Positions 51,019 through 59,405 of a stretch of DNA of 64,000 bases are shown here, piece by piece; positions within the stretch are counted from its first letter, which is position 1; each line of letters opens with the position of its first letter. Source of the DNA: Roseivirga sp. BDSF3-8 (lineage in GTDB: Bacteria > Bacteroidota > Bacteroidia > Cytophagales > Cyclobacteriaceae); assembly GCF_041449215.1 (NCBI RefSeq), contig NZ_JBGNFV010000001.1, forward strand, positions 124,001 through 188,000, in the 5' to 3' direction. A model generated the notes under the pieces. The model made no database searches and had not been told where the DNA came from. It saw only the letters and a program-made list of their open reading frames with translations. The position numbers were made by a program, and so were the translations under genes.

Positions 51019-52074
51019 TTATGAGGGTTGTGCATTGACAGTATAGGCACTGCTGGTAGTGGCTGATACGTCTTTGCCATTGGCCTTGGTGAGCTGTATG
51101 ACCGCGGAAGTGGTCACAGCTGTTCTTGGCACAAACTCGATGGCATTATCTGACCAGCTGTTAACGCTGAGGCTGGTGCCTCCCAGCTCCAGAGTGCCGG
51201 TGTCGCCACCAAAGTTTTCACCCACCATAATGTATGTGGTGCCTGATACGAGCGCCTGCGGGGCATTGGTGGCACCATCTGACAGGGTTACGGCGGTGAT
51301 GATGGACTTACCGGAAATAATGCCTTTGAGGTAATCTATGAACTGGCTGTACTCTGCACTGGTCTCCACTGACATGAGGTCACTGGCGTACTCTTTTATG
51401 AACTTAGGCGTCACGAAAAGGTAGGTGTCCTTTTGCATGGTGAGGGTGGTACTTGTAGAGGACTCTTTTACGCAGGGCCCCACACTTAGTGTCTGCTGAT
51501 TCTTTTTGGTATCCAGGTGTACCACTAAAGCACTGATAACAGGCATACCGAGCAGGTATTCGCATACGAAAATGATATTGCCAATCTCAGCGTTTGTCTT
51601 GCTGCTGTTTTGGCTGATATTCAGTCCGGCATTACCCATAGACTGTACCATGGCAGAAGCAAAGGCCAGCTCGCCTGTGCCGGTGGCTAGCCCCAGCAGG
51701 GCCTCGATCAGTTCTTTGCTGAACTGAACGCCCACGCTCTCAGAGCTATATTGTACACTTTCCTCTGTTACCTGCACAAACATACCCGAACCGTCAATGA
51801 TCTGCCTCAGCGGCTCGTAGTCATAAAGCTGATACGGCTTCTTAGTGGCTGGGTCAATGGAGGTGGTCATCGCTTTGGTCATAGCGGCAAACACTACGCT
51901 GACCTCTGCAAAGACGTCCCTTACGGAATCGGAGATCACGGCGGAGTTCTGATCCGTGGAGGACATCATGATGTTACCCGTTTCATTAAACACGTAATAT
52001 TTGGTACCCTGAACGTTATTCGGGTTTTTAGGTGGGTTTGATAGTTTTACCGGCTTTTGATTACTGTTAGCCAT
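51019..52074 (-). CDS. TIG/IPT-domain protein of unknown function (351 aa)
   Basis: No signal peptide (starts MANSNQKPVKLSNPP). An alpha/beta N-terminal part of about 240 residues holds two Cys (VCEYLL, GPCVKESST). The last 90 residues are a TIG-like beta sandwich: ITAVTLSDGATNAPQALVSGTTYIMVGENF, NSWSDNAIEFVPRTA. TIG domains occur in extracellular and phage-tail proteins. Target unknown. Confidence 0.65.
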   Translation of the reverse strand: MANSNQKPVKLSNPPKNPNNVQGTKYYVFNETGNIMMSSTDQNSAVISDSVRDVFAEVSVVFAAMTKAMTTSIDPATKKPYQLYDYEPLRQIIDGSGMFVQVTEESVQYSSESVGVQFSKELIEALLGLATGTGELAFASAMVQSMGNAGLNISQNSSKTNAEIGNIIFVCEYLLGMPVISALVVHLDTKKNQQTLSVGPCVKESSTSTTLTMQKDTYLFVTPKFIKEYASDLMSVETSAEYSQFIDYLKGIISGKSIITAVTLSDGATNAPQALVSGTTYIMVGENFGGDTGTLELGGTSLSVNSWSDNAIEFVPRTAVTTSAVIQLTKANGKDVSATTSSAYTVNAQPS

Positions 52075-52308
52075 AGTCTAGTTTTTATTAAATTGAAATG
52101 GATTGCGGCTGTGTGCCAGCCGGGGACTTTATGGCTTGAAAACCGGATATGTTAGAGGTAATTATCAGCAATTACTCTTGAAAAAGTACATCTTATAGCG
52201 GATACAGTGACGCTATGCCTGCTTTACAGGGGCTCTACCCGGGGTAAAATCTTTCTGGAATTCACTGATCTTTATTTAATGAGGCAAGGGCATTTGGCCG
52301 GTTCAGTA

Positions 52309-52842
52309 CTATTCATTGTAAGTGATGAATACAGAACCACTATTATCTTTGCACACCTGACCGCGGATAGCCGTTACCTTCCGGGGGTTGAGCAGGTTTA
52401 TTTCGGTCAGTACCTTCCCTATGGCGATGGGGTGGTCGTTTATATATAAAGCGGGGTAGGAATCAGTCGCCTGCCGGTATAGCTTTCGTACTTCATCCAG
52501 CATGGCCTTTTTACCTGATCTACTTTGTTCGTTAGTCTCAGTATACGTAATCAATACCACGGCATCCACCCGGCGGCAGCCAATGCCTTCCAGGTCTTTG
52601 AGTATCTGGATGGCAAGAGTAGGATTGAAACGGTTGGCTGCCACAGCCTCATTTATGGCTGGGGCTTCGCTTTCGTAGGGTATGCCATTGATGACGTATA
52701 GAACTAAGGAGTCCGGAGTTCCGGTTTCCAGGTTACCTGATAAGATGTAGTGTTGAAGGCAGTCTTTTGGTATGGAAAAAGGGCCGGATGCATATACATT
52801 GCTTACGGCCAGTATGGGAATAATAAGTAGTAGTCTCCACAT
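52309..52842 (-). CDS. Secreted protein of unknown function (177 aa)
   Basis: Signal peptide MWRLLLIIPILAVSNVYA; the mature protein has a plug-like opening, LVLYVINGIPYESEAPAI, seen also in TonB-receptor plugs, but no barrel follows. Three Cys (DCLQH, GCRRVD, VCKDNS). No family recognised. Confidence 0.6.
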   Translation of the reverse strand: MWRLLLIIPILAVSNVYASGPFSIPKDCLQHYILSGNLETGTPDSLVLYVINGIPYESEAPAINEAVAANRFNPTLAIQILKDLEGIGCRRVDAVVLITYTETNEQSRSGKKAMLDEVRKLYRQATDSYPALYINDHPIAIGKVLTEINLLNPRKVTAIRGQVCKDNSGSVFITYNE

Positions 52843-52897
52843 ATTTACTCTTTAGGATAGGATGCGGCCGTGACGTGATTTCCATACCGGATTAATT

Positions 52898-52939
52898 AAA
52901 AAAAACAGGCCGGAAACAGAAAATACTGCTTGCGGCCTG
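52898..52939 (-). terminator. Terminator after the 90-aa protein gene
   Basis: CAGGCCG / CGGCCTG, seven pairs with a 20-base loop, preceded by A-run on the plus strand (T-run on the minus). Acts on transcripts leaving 52989. Confidence 0.65.
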
Positions 52940-52988
52940 CAATCATTGTCAGGAACTGACTGTATCACCCTGAACCATCGGTGATAGC

Positions 52989-53261
52989 TTATGATAGGGT
53001 ATTGAAGAGGATCATACTGATAAGAAAAAGGAGAGGCCCGAAATAGAGTATTCTCCGGAAAATGACATAGCCTTTGTACTCATCAAACGGCTTATAGGAA
53101 TGCCTCTCCCAGGACCGGCCTGGTACCGTGGCCATTGCTGGTGCGGCTGACTTACTTACCGCTTCAATATGTTCTCCATATACCTCTTTGTAGGCGGCGA
53201 ATAATTTTTTAGGCTTGCGGGTATAATCTATCCTTCGCATGCCGAATCCCATGTATCCCAT
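52989..53261 (-). CDS. Small protein with C-terminal membrane helix (90 aa)
   Basis: A basic N-terminal half (MRRIDYTRKPKKLFAAYKEVYG) and a closing hydrophobic helix (FRRILYFGPLLFLISMILFNTL). The start is not certain; Met9 (MRRID) is an alternative. No family recognised. Isolated from the OmpA genes by a terminator. Confidence 0.5.
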   Translation of the reverse strand: MGYMGFGMRRIDYTRKPKKLFAAYKEVYGEHIEAVSKSAAPAMATVPGRSWERHSYKPFDEYKGYVIFRRILYFGPLLFLISMILFNTLS

Positions 53262-53373
53262 AGTTCATATTATTTAGGTTCTGTTAGTATATACGGATCA
53301 ACAAGGGGGAGGGCGGGAGATTTACACAAGCGGAATAGTATTACTATCGCCGGAACTCTGATCCCTTCATAAA

Positions 53374-53404
53374 AAAGAGGCTGCCCTTTTGAGGCAGCCT
53401 CTTT
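53374..53404 (-). terminator. Terminator of the OmpA-family operon
   Basis: AAAGAGGCTGCC / GGCAGCCTCTTT, twelve pairs with loop CTTTTGA, and T-run on the minus strand. Confidence 0.85.
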
Positions 53405-53426
53405 CATTTTCTTAGAATATGTCTGA

Positions 53427-56138
53427 TTAATATTGCATTAATATCTCCACGCGGCGGCCATAGGCACTTGACTGGCTGTCGAGATTAGGTGATACGCCAA
53501 AGTACTCCACACTAATACGGTCCAAGGTAATACCTTCTTTCACCAGCTCGGCCTGCACGGCATTGGCCCGGCGCTGGCTCAGCACCAGGTTTTGCTGGGC
53601 ATTGCCGGTAGCATCGGTATAGCCATGCAGTTTGAAGTTTATGTCCTCGTTACGCTTGCCATAATCTGCCAGTTGCTTTATCCGCTGCTTATCTCCGGAG
53701 GACAGGGCAAAAGAGCCGCTATTGAAAAATACGGCGGTGGAAGGTAGCTCCTTGGCGGCGGGGGCTGGCTCTTCAGCCGGCTCCTCTGGCTCTTCCCCGG
53801 CCTCCTGAGCGGCTGCGGCCTGCTCAGCCTGCCTGGCGATACTGGCCTGCAGGCTGTCGATCTGCTGCTGAAGCTGACCGAGTTGCCTGATCGTGGTACT
53901 ATCCACTGTTGGCTCCGCTGCTGCTGAATCGGCAGGAGCCGCATTGATGAGGGCTACCTGTCGGTTCAGGGAGTCAATCTTATCTTCCAGTTTCTCTACC
54001 TCACGGCGGGTGCGCCTGTCTTCGCGTCCTTCACCCCCTTCCAGGGTAATGGTAGGCTGTACGGTAGGGTTAACCCGGGTTCTGCGGGCACGGCGTTCAT
54101 CCCGTATATCCCGCTGAAGGTCCTGTCGCTCATCGCGCATGTCTCTGCGCAGACGCCGTAACTCCTCTTCCAGGTCGTCCAGTTCCTCCTCATTACGTGA
54201 GTCCGGCGCCCGGTTTCGCATCTCCTCTATCTCATCTTCCAGGTCGGCAATCTGCCTTTCCAGTTCGCCCTCTTCTTCTTCGCTTTGAGAAAGCTGCTGG
54301 TTCAGCTCGCGTATCTCCTCACGATAGCGTGCCAGTCGTGCAGAGTCTTCATCTGAGGCATCCAGCCTGCGATCACGCTTTTCCAGTTCAGCCTGCAGGC
54401 TATCGGCCAGCATTTCATTTTCCCTGGTATTGCTTTCGCTATCATCCAGTTGTTCCCGGCTGCGGGCCAGTTCGGCCTGAAGGCTATCGATACGCATTTG
54501 CAATGAATCGGTGGAACCCCCACCGGCATCATAGTCCTCTACCAGTTCCTGGTAGCTTGCCTGGAGAGAGTCCCGTCTTTGCTGTAGCTCAGCAGCCCGG
54601 GCACGCTGTTCTATGCGCTGTTCCTTTTCTTCACGCAGGCTATCGGCAGCGGTGTTGAGGCTATCCATTTGCATGTCATAGGTTACTTTCTGCAGGCTGT
54701 CTTCCATTTTCAGACGGGCCATTTCCTGCTCCACCCGCATGATGCTATCCTCATATGTCCTGATCTGTTCCTGCGTTACCCTGGGGGCCTGGGTGGTGAT
54801 TCTTACCCTGGCAGAGTCATCGCGAAGAGGTTTTCTACTGGTATCGGCCCGCTTTTTAACGGTACGCTCAGTAGATCCAAGTGTCCTAATGGGGAAATCG
54901 GCCCTGTAGAGGCTATCTGCCCTACGTGCCTTGATGGTACTATCAGCCACTGCCTCGTAGCTAATGGCAGGATCAGGTGACCCTAACCTTAGCCTGTACA
55001 GGGTATTATATAGCTCCAGTTTTTCTATTTCATATTCCAGTGACTGTATAGTATCACTGTCATAAGGCCTGCGGGCAGGGGCTGGCATAGGCTGTATGAG
55101 AAAAGGCTCAATATCTGCCTCCACGCCTTTGGGTGCCTCACGGCTGCTGTATTTTTGCGGCTGAGGCTCCATACCTCTTACCAATCGCTGATTTTCAGTA
55201 TAGGGGCCACTTGTACGACCGTATCCCGATGGAGGAGGGGTTATCGTATTGGCTTTAAACTTCTTCAGTCCCCATGTAAACCGGTAGGCGAGAGACACAC
55301 TGGTATAGTAGAAGCGGTCATTCCTGCCATTGGGGTTACCCCTTGTTTCACGGTTTACCTGACCGGGGTTTGCGGCATAGATTACGAAAGGATCCTCATA
55401 GGGGGTGGCGTAGTCACCGCTTACATCATCAAGGTAGTCGGTGCGGGTAAAGAACCAGGTGGCCTCTGCTTTTAGCCTCAGCCTGCCGCTAATGCGCCAG
55501 CTTAATCCTACGGAGAGGGGGATGCTTAGCGTGCGGTCGTCATAGCGTACACCTTCTGTCTGCAAAGGGCGCAGCTTGGTCTCATAGTCACCATCCTGCT
55601 CTACGATCTGCGCCATATCCGCATCAGGCGCGTCTTCCCGTATTAGTCGTACGGTATTGTCTGACCAGTAATAGTATGGCTCTTTATCACGCAGCAGGTC
55701 TGCATAGGGTGTGAACCAGGTATAGCCTACTCCGGCAGAGAGGTAGGGAGACAAAGGAAAGTTTTCCGGCAGTATATAGCCGTTGTCGAGGTAATAAAGC
55801 AATGAAAAACTAGCGTTCCATATTTCGGTCCGTACGTTGAGGGCACGGTCAAAATTTTCCCAGTCCACCAGTAATTCATCATCCAGATTACGGGCACGAT
55901 CATTAGCCAGAATATAGCCATGAAGTCCCTGCAGCCTCACGCCAAAGCCACTGCCCAGGCCCAGGGAAAGGCCTGCCGATATGGGAAATTCATAATCCGG
56001 CTGAAGGTAGCGGGTCTCGATATCCCCGCTATAGTTAAGCACACCTGTACCTGCCTCTATGGTCAGGAAACCCTTATCCTGAGCATGGAGGGAAAGCACA
56101 GTAAAACAGAGAGTAAAAAGCAGAAATAATCTTTTCAT
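53427..56138 (-). CDS. Large OmpA-family protein with N-terminal barrel and coiled coil (903 aa)
   Basis: Start at 56138, with AAGGAGG about 7 bases upstream, the best ribosome site in the window. Signal peptide MKRLFLLFTLCFTVLSLHAQ. N-terminal 300 residues form a beta barrel (GYTWFTPYADLL and later strands). Residues about 370-770 are a very long coiled coil with the recurring SLQ and xDSL heptads (MRIDSLQAELARSREQL, QQRRDSLQASYQEL), rich in E, R, D and Q. The C-terminal OmpA domain has the peptidoglycan-binding residues in LHGYTDATGNAQQNLVLSQRRANAVQAEL. It anchors the outer membrane to the cell wall. Its gene starts inside the end of the upstream barrel gene. Confidence 0.9.
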   Translation of the reverse strand: MKRLFLLFTLCFTVLSLHAQDKGFLTIEAGTGVLNYSGDIETRYLQPDYEFPISAGLSLGLGSGFGVRLQGLHGYILANDRARNLDDELLVDWENFDRALNVRTEIWNASFSLLYYLDNGYILPENFPLSPYLSAGVGYTWFTPYADLLRDKEPYYYWSDNTVRLIREDAPDADMAQIVEQDGDYETKLRPLQTEGVRYDDRTLSIPLSVGLSWRISGRLRLKAEATWFFTRTDYLDDVSGDYATPYEDPFVIYAANPGQVNRETRGNPNGRNDRFYYTSVSLAYRFTWGLKKFKANTITPPPSGYGRTSGPYTENQRLVRGMEPQPQKYSSREAPKGVEADIEPFLIQPMPAPARRPYDSDTIQSLEYEIEKLELYNTLYRLRLGSPDPAISYEAVADSTIKARRADSLYRADFPIRTLGSTERTVKKRADTSRKPLRDDSARVRITTQAPRVTQEQIRTYEDSIMRVEQEMARLKMEDSLQKVTYDMQMDSLNTAADSLREEKEQRIEQRARAAELQQRRDSLQASYQELVEDYDAGGGSTDSLQMRIDSLQAELARSREQLDDSESNTRENEMLADSLQAELEKRDRRLDASDEDSARLARYREEIRELNQQLSQSEEEEGELERQIADLEDEIEEMRNRAPDSRNEEELDDLEEELRRLRRDMRDERQDLQRDIRDERRARRTRVNPTVQPTITLEGGEGREDRRTRREVEKLEDKIDSLNRQVALINAAPADSAAAEPTVDSTTIRQLGQLQQQIDSLQASIARQAEQAAAAQEAGEEPEEPAEEPAPAAKELPSTAVFFNSGSFALSSGDKQRIKQLADYGKRNEDINFKLHGYTDATGNAQQNLVLSQRRANAVQAELVKEGITLDRISVEYFGVSPNLDSQSSAYGRRVEILMQY

Positions 56139-56148
56139 ATATGCCTCC

Positions 56149-57333
56149 TTACTCATTGGTCCCGATCCACAATTTCAGTTCGGCGCTGAGGCCTACATAA
56201 GGTCGTATTTCCACATCGCTTACATCCAGCAATCCGCTGTCATCGGACTCTAACTGCAGGAATGAGGCACCGGCCTGTATCCTGAGAAAGTTAAATACCT
56301 TATAGCCAAGGGCCACAAAGGAAGGACGGTCTACCACAGGACCGCTATAGGTGTAGGCACCGTCATCAAATTCAAGATCCTGGAAGAATACTCCCACACT
56401 CAGTGCGGTGTTACTCCATATCTTAGAGGAGTGGGCCGGATGACCAAGGGGTATGGATACGCCGCCGTACCAGCCACTGCCAAAATCCTCATCGCTTCCT
56501 CTCTCATTGTAGACTGTACCATACCCTACCAACACATTTATATGGCTCCGCTTTTTCTCGGTGGGATAGTTTCGTATGATCTTACGACTGGTAAGAATAC
56601 TGAGATCACCGTAGAACATCTGGTCTGTTTCACTGATGATCTGCCGCTTTACGGTATTTATCTGCTGGCGTGCATACTGATAACGCTTTTGTCCCTCGGT
56701 ATTGAGCGAATCGCCGCCCAGCAACTCATCGGCATCTTTAAGGTCTAGATCATCCAGTTTCTGGATACCCTCTTTGACTATATCGGAAAAAGCAGGCGCA
56801 TTGCTTTCCAACCTGTTACGCAGGTTACCGGTACTCTGAGCAAGTATTTGGTTGAGATTATTATAAACTTTGCCCGGAGCCTCACGCAGCTCTACTTCTT
56901 TCTCTTCGATAAGGATTTCCTGGTCCAGGTAGTTCAGCAACTGTTCTTTGAGTGTATAGCCCAACTCCTGGCGCTGGTCTCCCTGCAGTGTGGTGAAGTA
57001 CCTGATCATCACATCATACTCCTCGTTCTGCTTCAGTTTATAGTTAACAGGTATCTGCCAGTCGTTAGATTGGTCATCATAATCTCTTACCCATTGACCA
57101 GTAAAAATGGGTTTTTCATCCCCCTTTAACAGGCCTTTGCGGGCTATAACAGCCTCTACCATGTCTACATCTGAACTAACCTGCCCGGTAAGCACGAAAA
57201 GTTCTTCTGACGGAAGTGGCTGGCCGTTATTAAACTGGGAGCTTTCGTAATTAAATACTACCTGCTCATATTGGGAAAAAGCAGGGTATGAACAAAGGAT
57301 GAATAAAAAGACAGGTAAAATGTGTTTCATCAA
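56149..57333 (-). CDS. Outer-membrane protein co-transcribed with the OmpA-family gene (394 aa)
   Basis: Signal peptide ending SYPAFSQ; helical middle part (KVYNNLNQILAQSTGNLRNRLESN, KLDDLDLKDADELLGG), then beta strands to the end (NVLVGYGTVYNERGSDEDFG, IRPYVGLSAELKLWIG). The last strands look like an outer-membrane barrel. It lies 10 bases before the OmpA gene, on the same strand, so they form an envelope operon. No family recognised. Confidence 0.65.
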   Translation of the reverse strand: MMKHILPVFLFILCSYPAFSQYEQVVFNYESSQFNNGQPLPSEELFVLTGQVSSDVDMVEAVIARKGLLKGDEKPIFTGQWVRDYDDQSNDWQIPVNYKLKQNEEYDVMIRYFTTLQGDQRQELGYTLKEQLLNYLDQEILIEEKEVELREAPGKVYNNLNQILAQSTGNLRNRLESNAPAFSDIVKEGIQKLDDLDLKDADELLGGDSLNTEGQKRYQYARQQINTVKRQIISETDQMFYGDLSILTSRKIIRNYPTEKKRSHINVLVGYGTVYNERGSDEDFGSGWYGGVSIPLGHPAHSSKIWSNTALSVGVFFQDLEFDDGAYTYSGPVVDRPSFVALGYKVFNFLRIQAGASFLQLESDDSGLLDVSDVEIRPYVGLSAELKLWIGTNE

Positions 57334-57817
57334 TTTTAATTAAGGTCAACAGTTTGTTTGTGTATGAACCTGTTGTTCGACACGCTAGTCACCCCATTAA
57401 CCATAAGCTCACCTAAAAGTTGTCATTATTAGATGACAGCAGAGGTTAACCTGTTCTATTTCAACGCATAACCCTACTTATTTCAGTAAATAACCAGGAG
57501 TTTGGCCGGTAATTATGCATCTGCAATGCACCTGCTATGAGGTGCCTCAAAAGAAAAACAGTACATTTGGGAGACCTGAGACCAGCATCAGGCTAAATCC
57601 AGCGGGAAAGGCTCTTACTCTTTCGAAAATTTAGATTGGCGGAAATAAAGAAGAGCCGGAAGGTCTAAGCAAAAAAAGGGGAGGGAAGCTACTCCCTTAC
57701 CAAAATGACTGGAACAGCCAAGCGCCATAACTACAGAAGAACTGAAGGAAAGGGGTGCAGGTTTCCCTGGCAGACTTTACGACTATTATTTACGTGCACA
57801 TTCAAACGAAGCAGCAG
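57334..57817. other. Intergenic region, about 480 bp
   Basis: No gene. Contains an 18-base inverted repeat TGTCAT TATTAG ATGACA at 57421-57438, 88 bases before the envelope operon on its own strand, a possible operator. No repeat element. Confidence 0.4.
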
Positions 57818-58243
57818 ATGACTCAAAATAACATACCAAAGTTTCAGATACAGACGATTGATGTACAGGAGGTGACTATCAAACAACCTCAGCAGAACCT
57901 GGGAAAAAACCCTAACCTGAACTTTGATATCCACCTGGACCATGCGGTGATGCAGGACAACGATATTTTCATTGCCGGTACTACCATCACTACCTATGCG
58001 GGAAGTAAGGAGCACGAACTGGCCCGCTTTAAGGCAAACTGTGTGTATAAGATCGACAACATGGCACAGTTTCAGAAGCCTGACAAGAGCGGCGTTTCGC
58101 TGCCCGAAGAATTGATTTCTGCGATTAATTCTGTGAGTGTGTCTACCACACGCGGGCTGATGTTTGGTGCGTTTGGGGGTACCTATTTGCAAAAAGTGGT
58201 TCTGCCTATTATAGACACACAGGGATTTGCCCCCAATAGCTGA
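57818..58243 (+). CDS. SecB-like protein (141 aa)
   Basis: From ATG 57818 (an in-frame start at 57755 is less typical). Strands such as FDIHLDHAVMQDNDIFIAGTTITTYA and the closing LPEELISAINSVSVSTTRGLMFGAFGGTYLQKVVLPII match the C-terminal half of the SecB fold, with the helix followed by RGxxxxxxxGTxLxxxxLP. It may be a chaperone for exported proteins or for a toxin. The size suits SecB. Confidence 0.7.
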   Translation: MTQNNIPKFQIQTIDVQEVTIKQPQQNLGKNPNLNFDIHLDHAVMQDNDIFIAGTTITTYAGSKEHELARFKANCVYKIDNMAQFQKPDKSGVSLPEELISAINSVSVSTTRGLMFGAFGGTYLQKVVLPIIDTQGFAPNS

Positions 58244-58252
58244 TAGGGTTGC

Positions 58253-58286
58253 AAAGCGGGTACCTTTACTTACGTACCCGCTCTTT
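58253..58286. terminator. Shared terminator between the SecB-like and glycosyltransferase genes
   Basis: AGCGGGTAC / GTACCCGCT, nine pairs, with a short T-run on both sides. It overlaps the last codons of the glycosyltransferase gene. Confidence 0.55.
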
Positions 58287-58958
58287 TACATAGGCCAGCA
58301 GCTCATCCTGTGTAGCGCCCTGTGCATACATCCGGAATACCTTCATATAAATAAACTGAAGCCTAAGGGCGCCATTGCGGCGGTAGTCTCTGGCCGAAGC
58401 GATGACAAACCGGCGAATAACCCGAAAGCGGGTTTGCTTCTTTAGCCTGGCTATCAGATCATACTCTTCCATAAGCTTCATGCGCTCATCATAGCCGCCC
58501 ACCCGGTGAAAAAGCTCACGTGTGACCCAGAGCGTCTGGCCACCACCCCTGCAAAACCAAAAGGGTAAAAAAGACAGGTAGTTTCCCAGCCGCAAAAACC
58601 AGTGTCCCATATCAAACTTAGACATGAAGCAGCCTGCCTGCGTGCCGGGCGGTAGTTTTTTCAAGATGAGGCTGGTAAACTCTTTGGGCGGCACACAATC
58701 TGCATGAATGAAATGCAACACCTCACCGCAGGCCACGGCCGCTCCGTGATTCATCTGGGCCGCCCGGCCCTTTTGAGTTGAGATAAGTACCCGTGCCCCC
58801 AGTTTATCTGCAATACTGCGGGTGTTATCCATACTACCTCCGTCACACACTATCACTTCTCTCACCTCATCTTTGCCGCTCCGGTTTTTGATCACCTGCA
58901 GCAACCGGCCAATGGTTTTTTCCTCATTGTAAGTAGGTATGATGATAGATATCTTCAC
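58266..58958 (-). CDS. Family 2 glycosyltransferase
   Basis: 230 residues. GT-A fold: SIIIPTYNEEKTIGRLLQVI, DGGSMDNTRSIADKLGARV, a divalent-ion site in FIHADCVPP (DxD replaced by xAD), and GGYDERMKLMEEYDLIARL for the acceptor side. The short form resembles the rSAM/selenodomain-associated group (TIGR04283). Acceptor and sugar unknown. Confidence 0.85.
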   Translation of the reverse strand: MKISIIIPTYNEEKTIGRLLQVIKNRSGKDEVREVIVCDGGSMDNTRSIADKLGARVLISTQKGRAAQMNHGAAVACGEVLHFIHADCVPPKEFTSLILKKLPPGTQAGCFMSKFDMGHWFLRLGNYLSFLPFWFCRGGGQTLWVTRELFHRVGGYDERMKLMEEYDLIARLKKQTRFRVIRRFVIASARDYRRNGALRLQFIYMKVFRMYAQGATQDELLAYVKERVRK

Positions 58959-59405
58959 TGGCTCAGGCTATTTATTTCATTTTATTCCAATCGCGACAGG
59001 CTAAAAAAAGCGAACACTGCCTGTAAACAGGACAGAATAGCCCCAGTCAATAGAGGTGGCATAAGATAGTTACCGGCCGGGGGTAATATTTTTCCCGGCA
59101 CTCTCTATAGGTAAGATACTGAATAAATGTCCCTCACGGATTTACCTGGCAGGATAGTTTACATAAAATTCCGTTGACACCCCTCCCGCTTCGCTGTTAA
59201 CGAATCTGAATTGCTTCCTGAAATCAAGTTTGGCCTTTGAGTTACCGGGAAATTTCCTTATTTCGTAGTTCTTTTTTGAGATCAATCACGCAGGGCAGCC
59301 AGTATTTTTCCATGAACTACGGGCTTTCTCTGTGCCAAAACAGCACCAATTATCAGCGATCAGGTAAAAAAACTAGGGACTTTTGGGGGGGTATTCACCC
59401 CCTCG
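58959..59405. other. Upstream region of the SLC12-like gene
   Basis: The last 90 bases are open in the transporter frame and read QVKKLGTFGGVFTPS, which belongs to that family, but there is no ATG, GTG or TTG before 59406. Two seven-base homopolymers (A at 59366-59372, G at 59385-59391) lie here. The rest shows no gene or repeat. Confidence 0.5.

Noticed and set aside
52309-52842. TonB-receptor plug protein
   Set aside because: The plug-like strand is short and no barrel or TonB box follows; left as an unknown secreted protein.
57421-57438. Inverted repeat TGTCAT/ATGACA
   Set aside because: Too short to assign a function; noted only in the intergenic entry.
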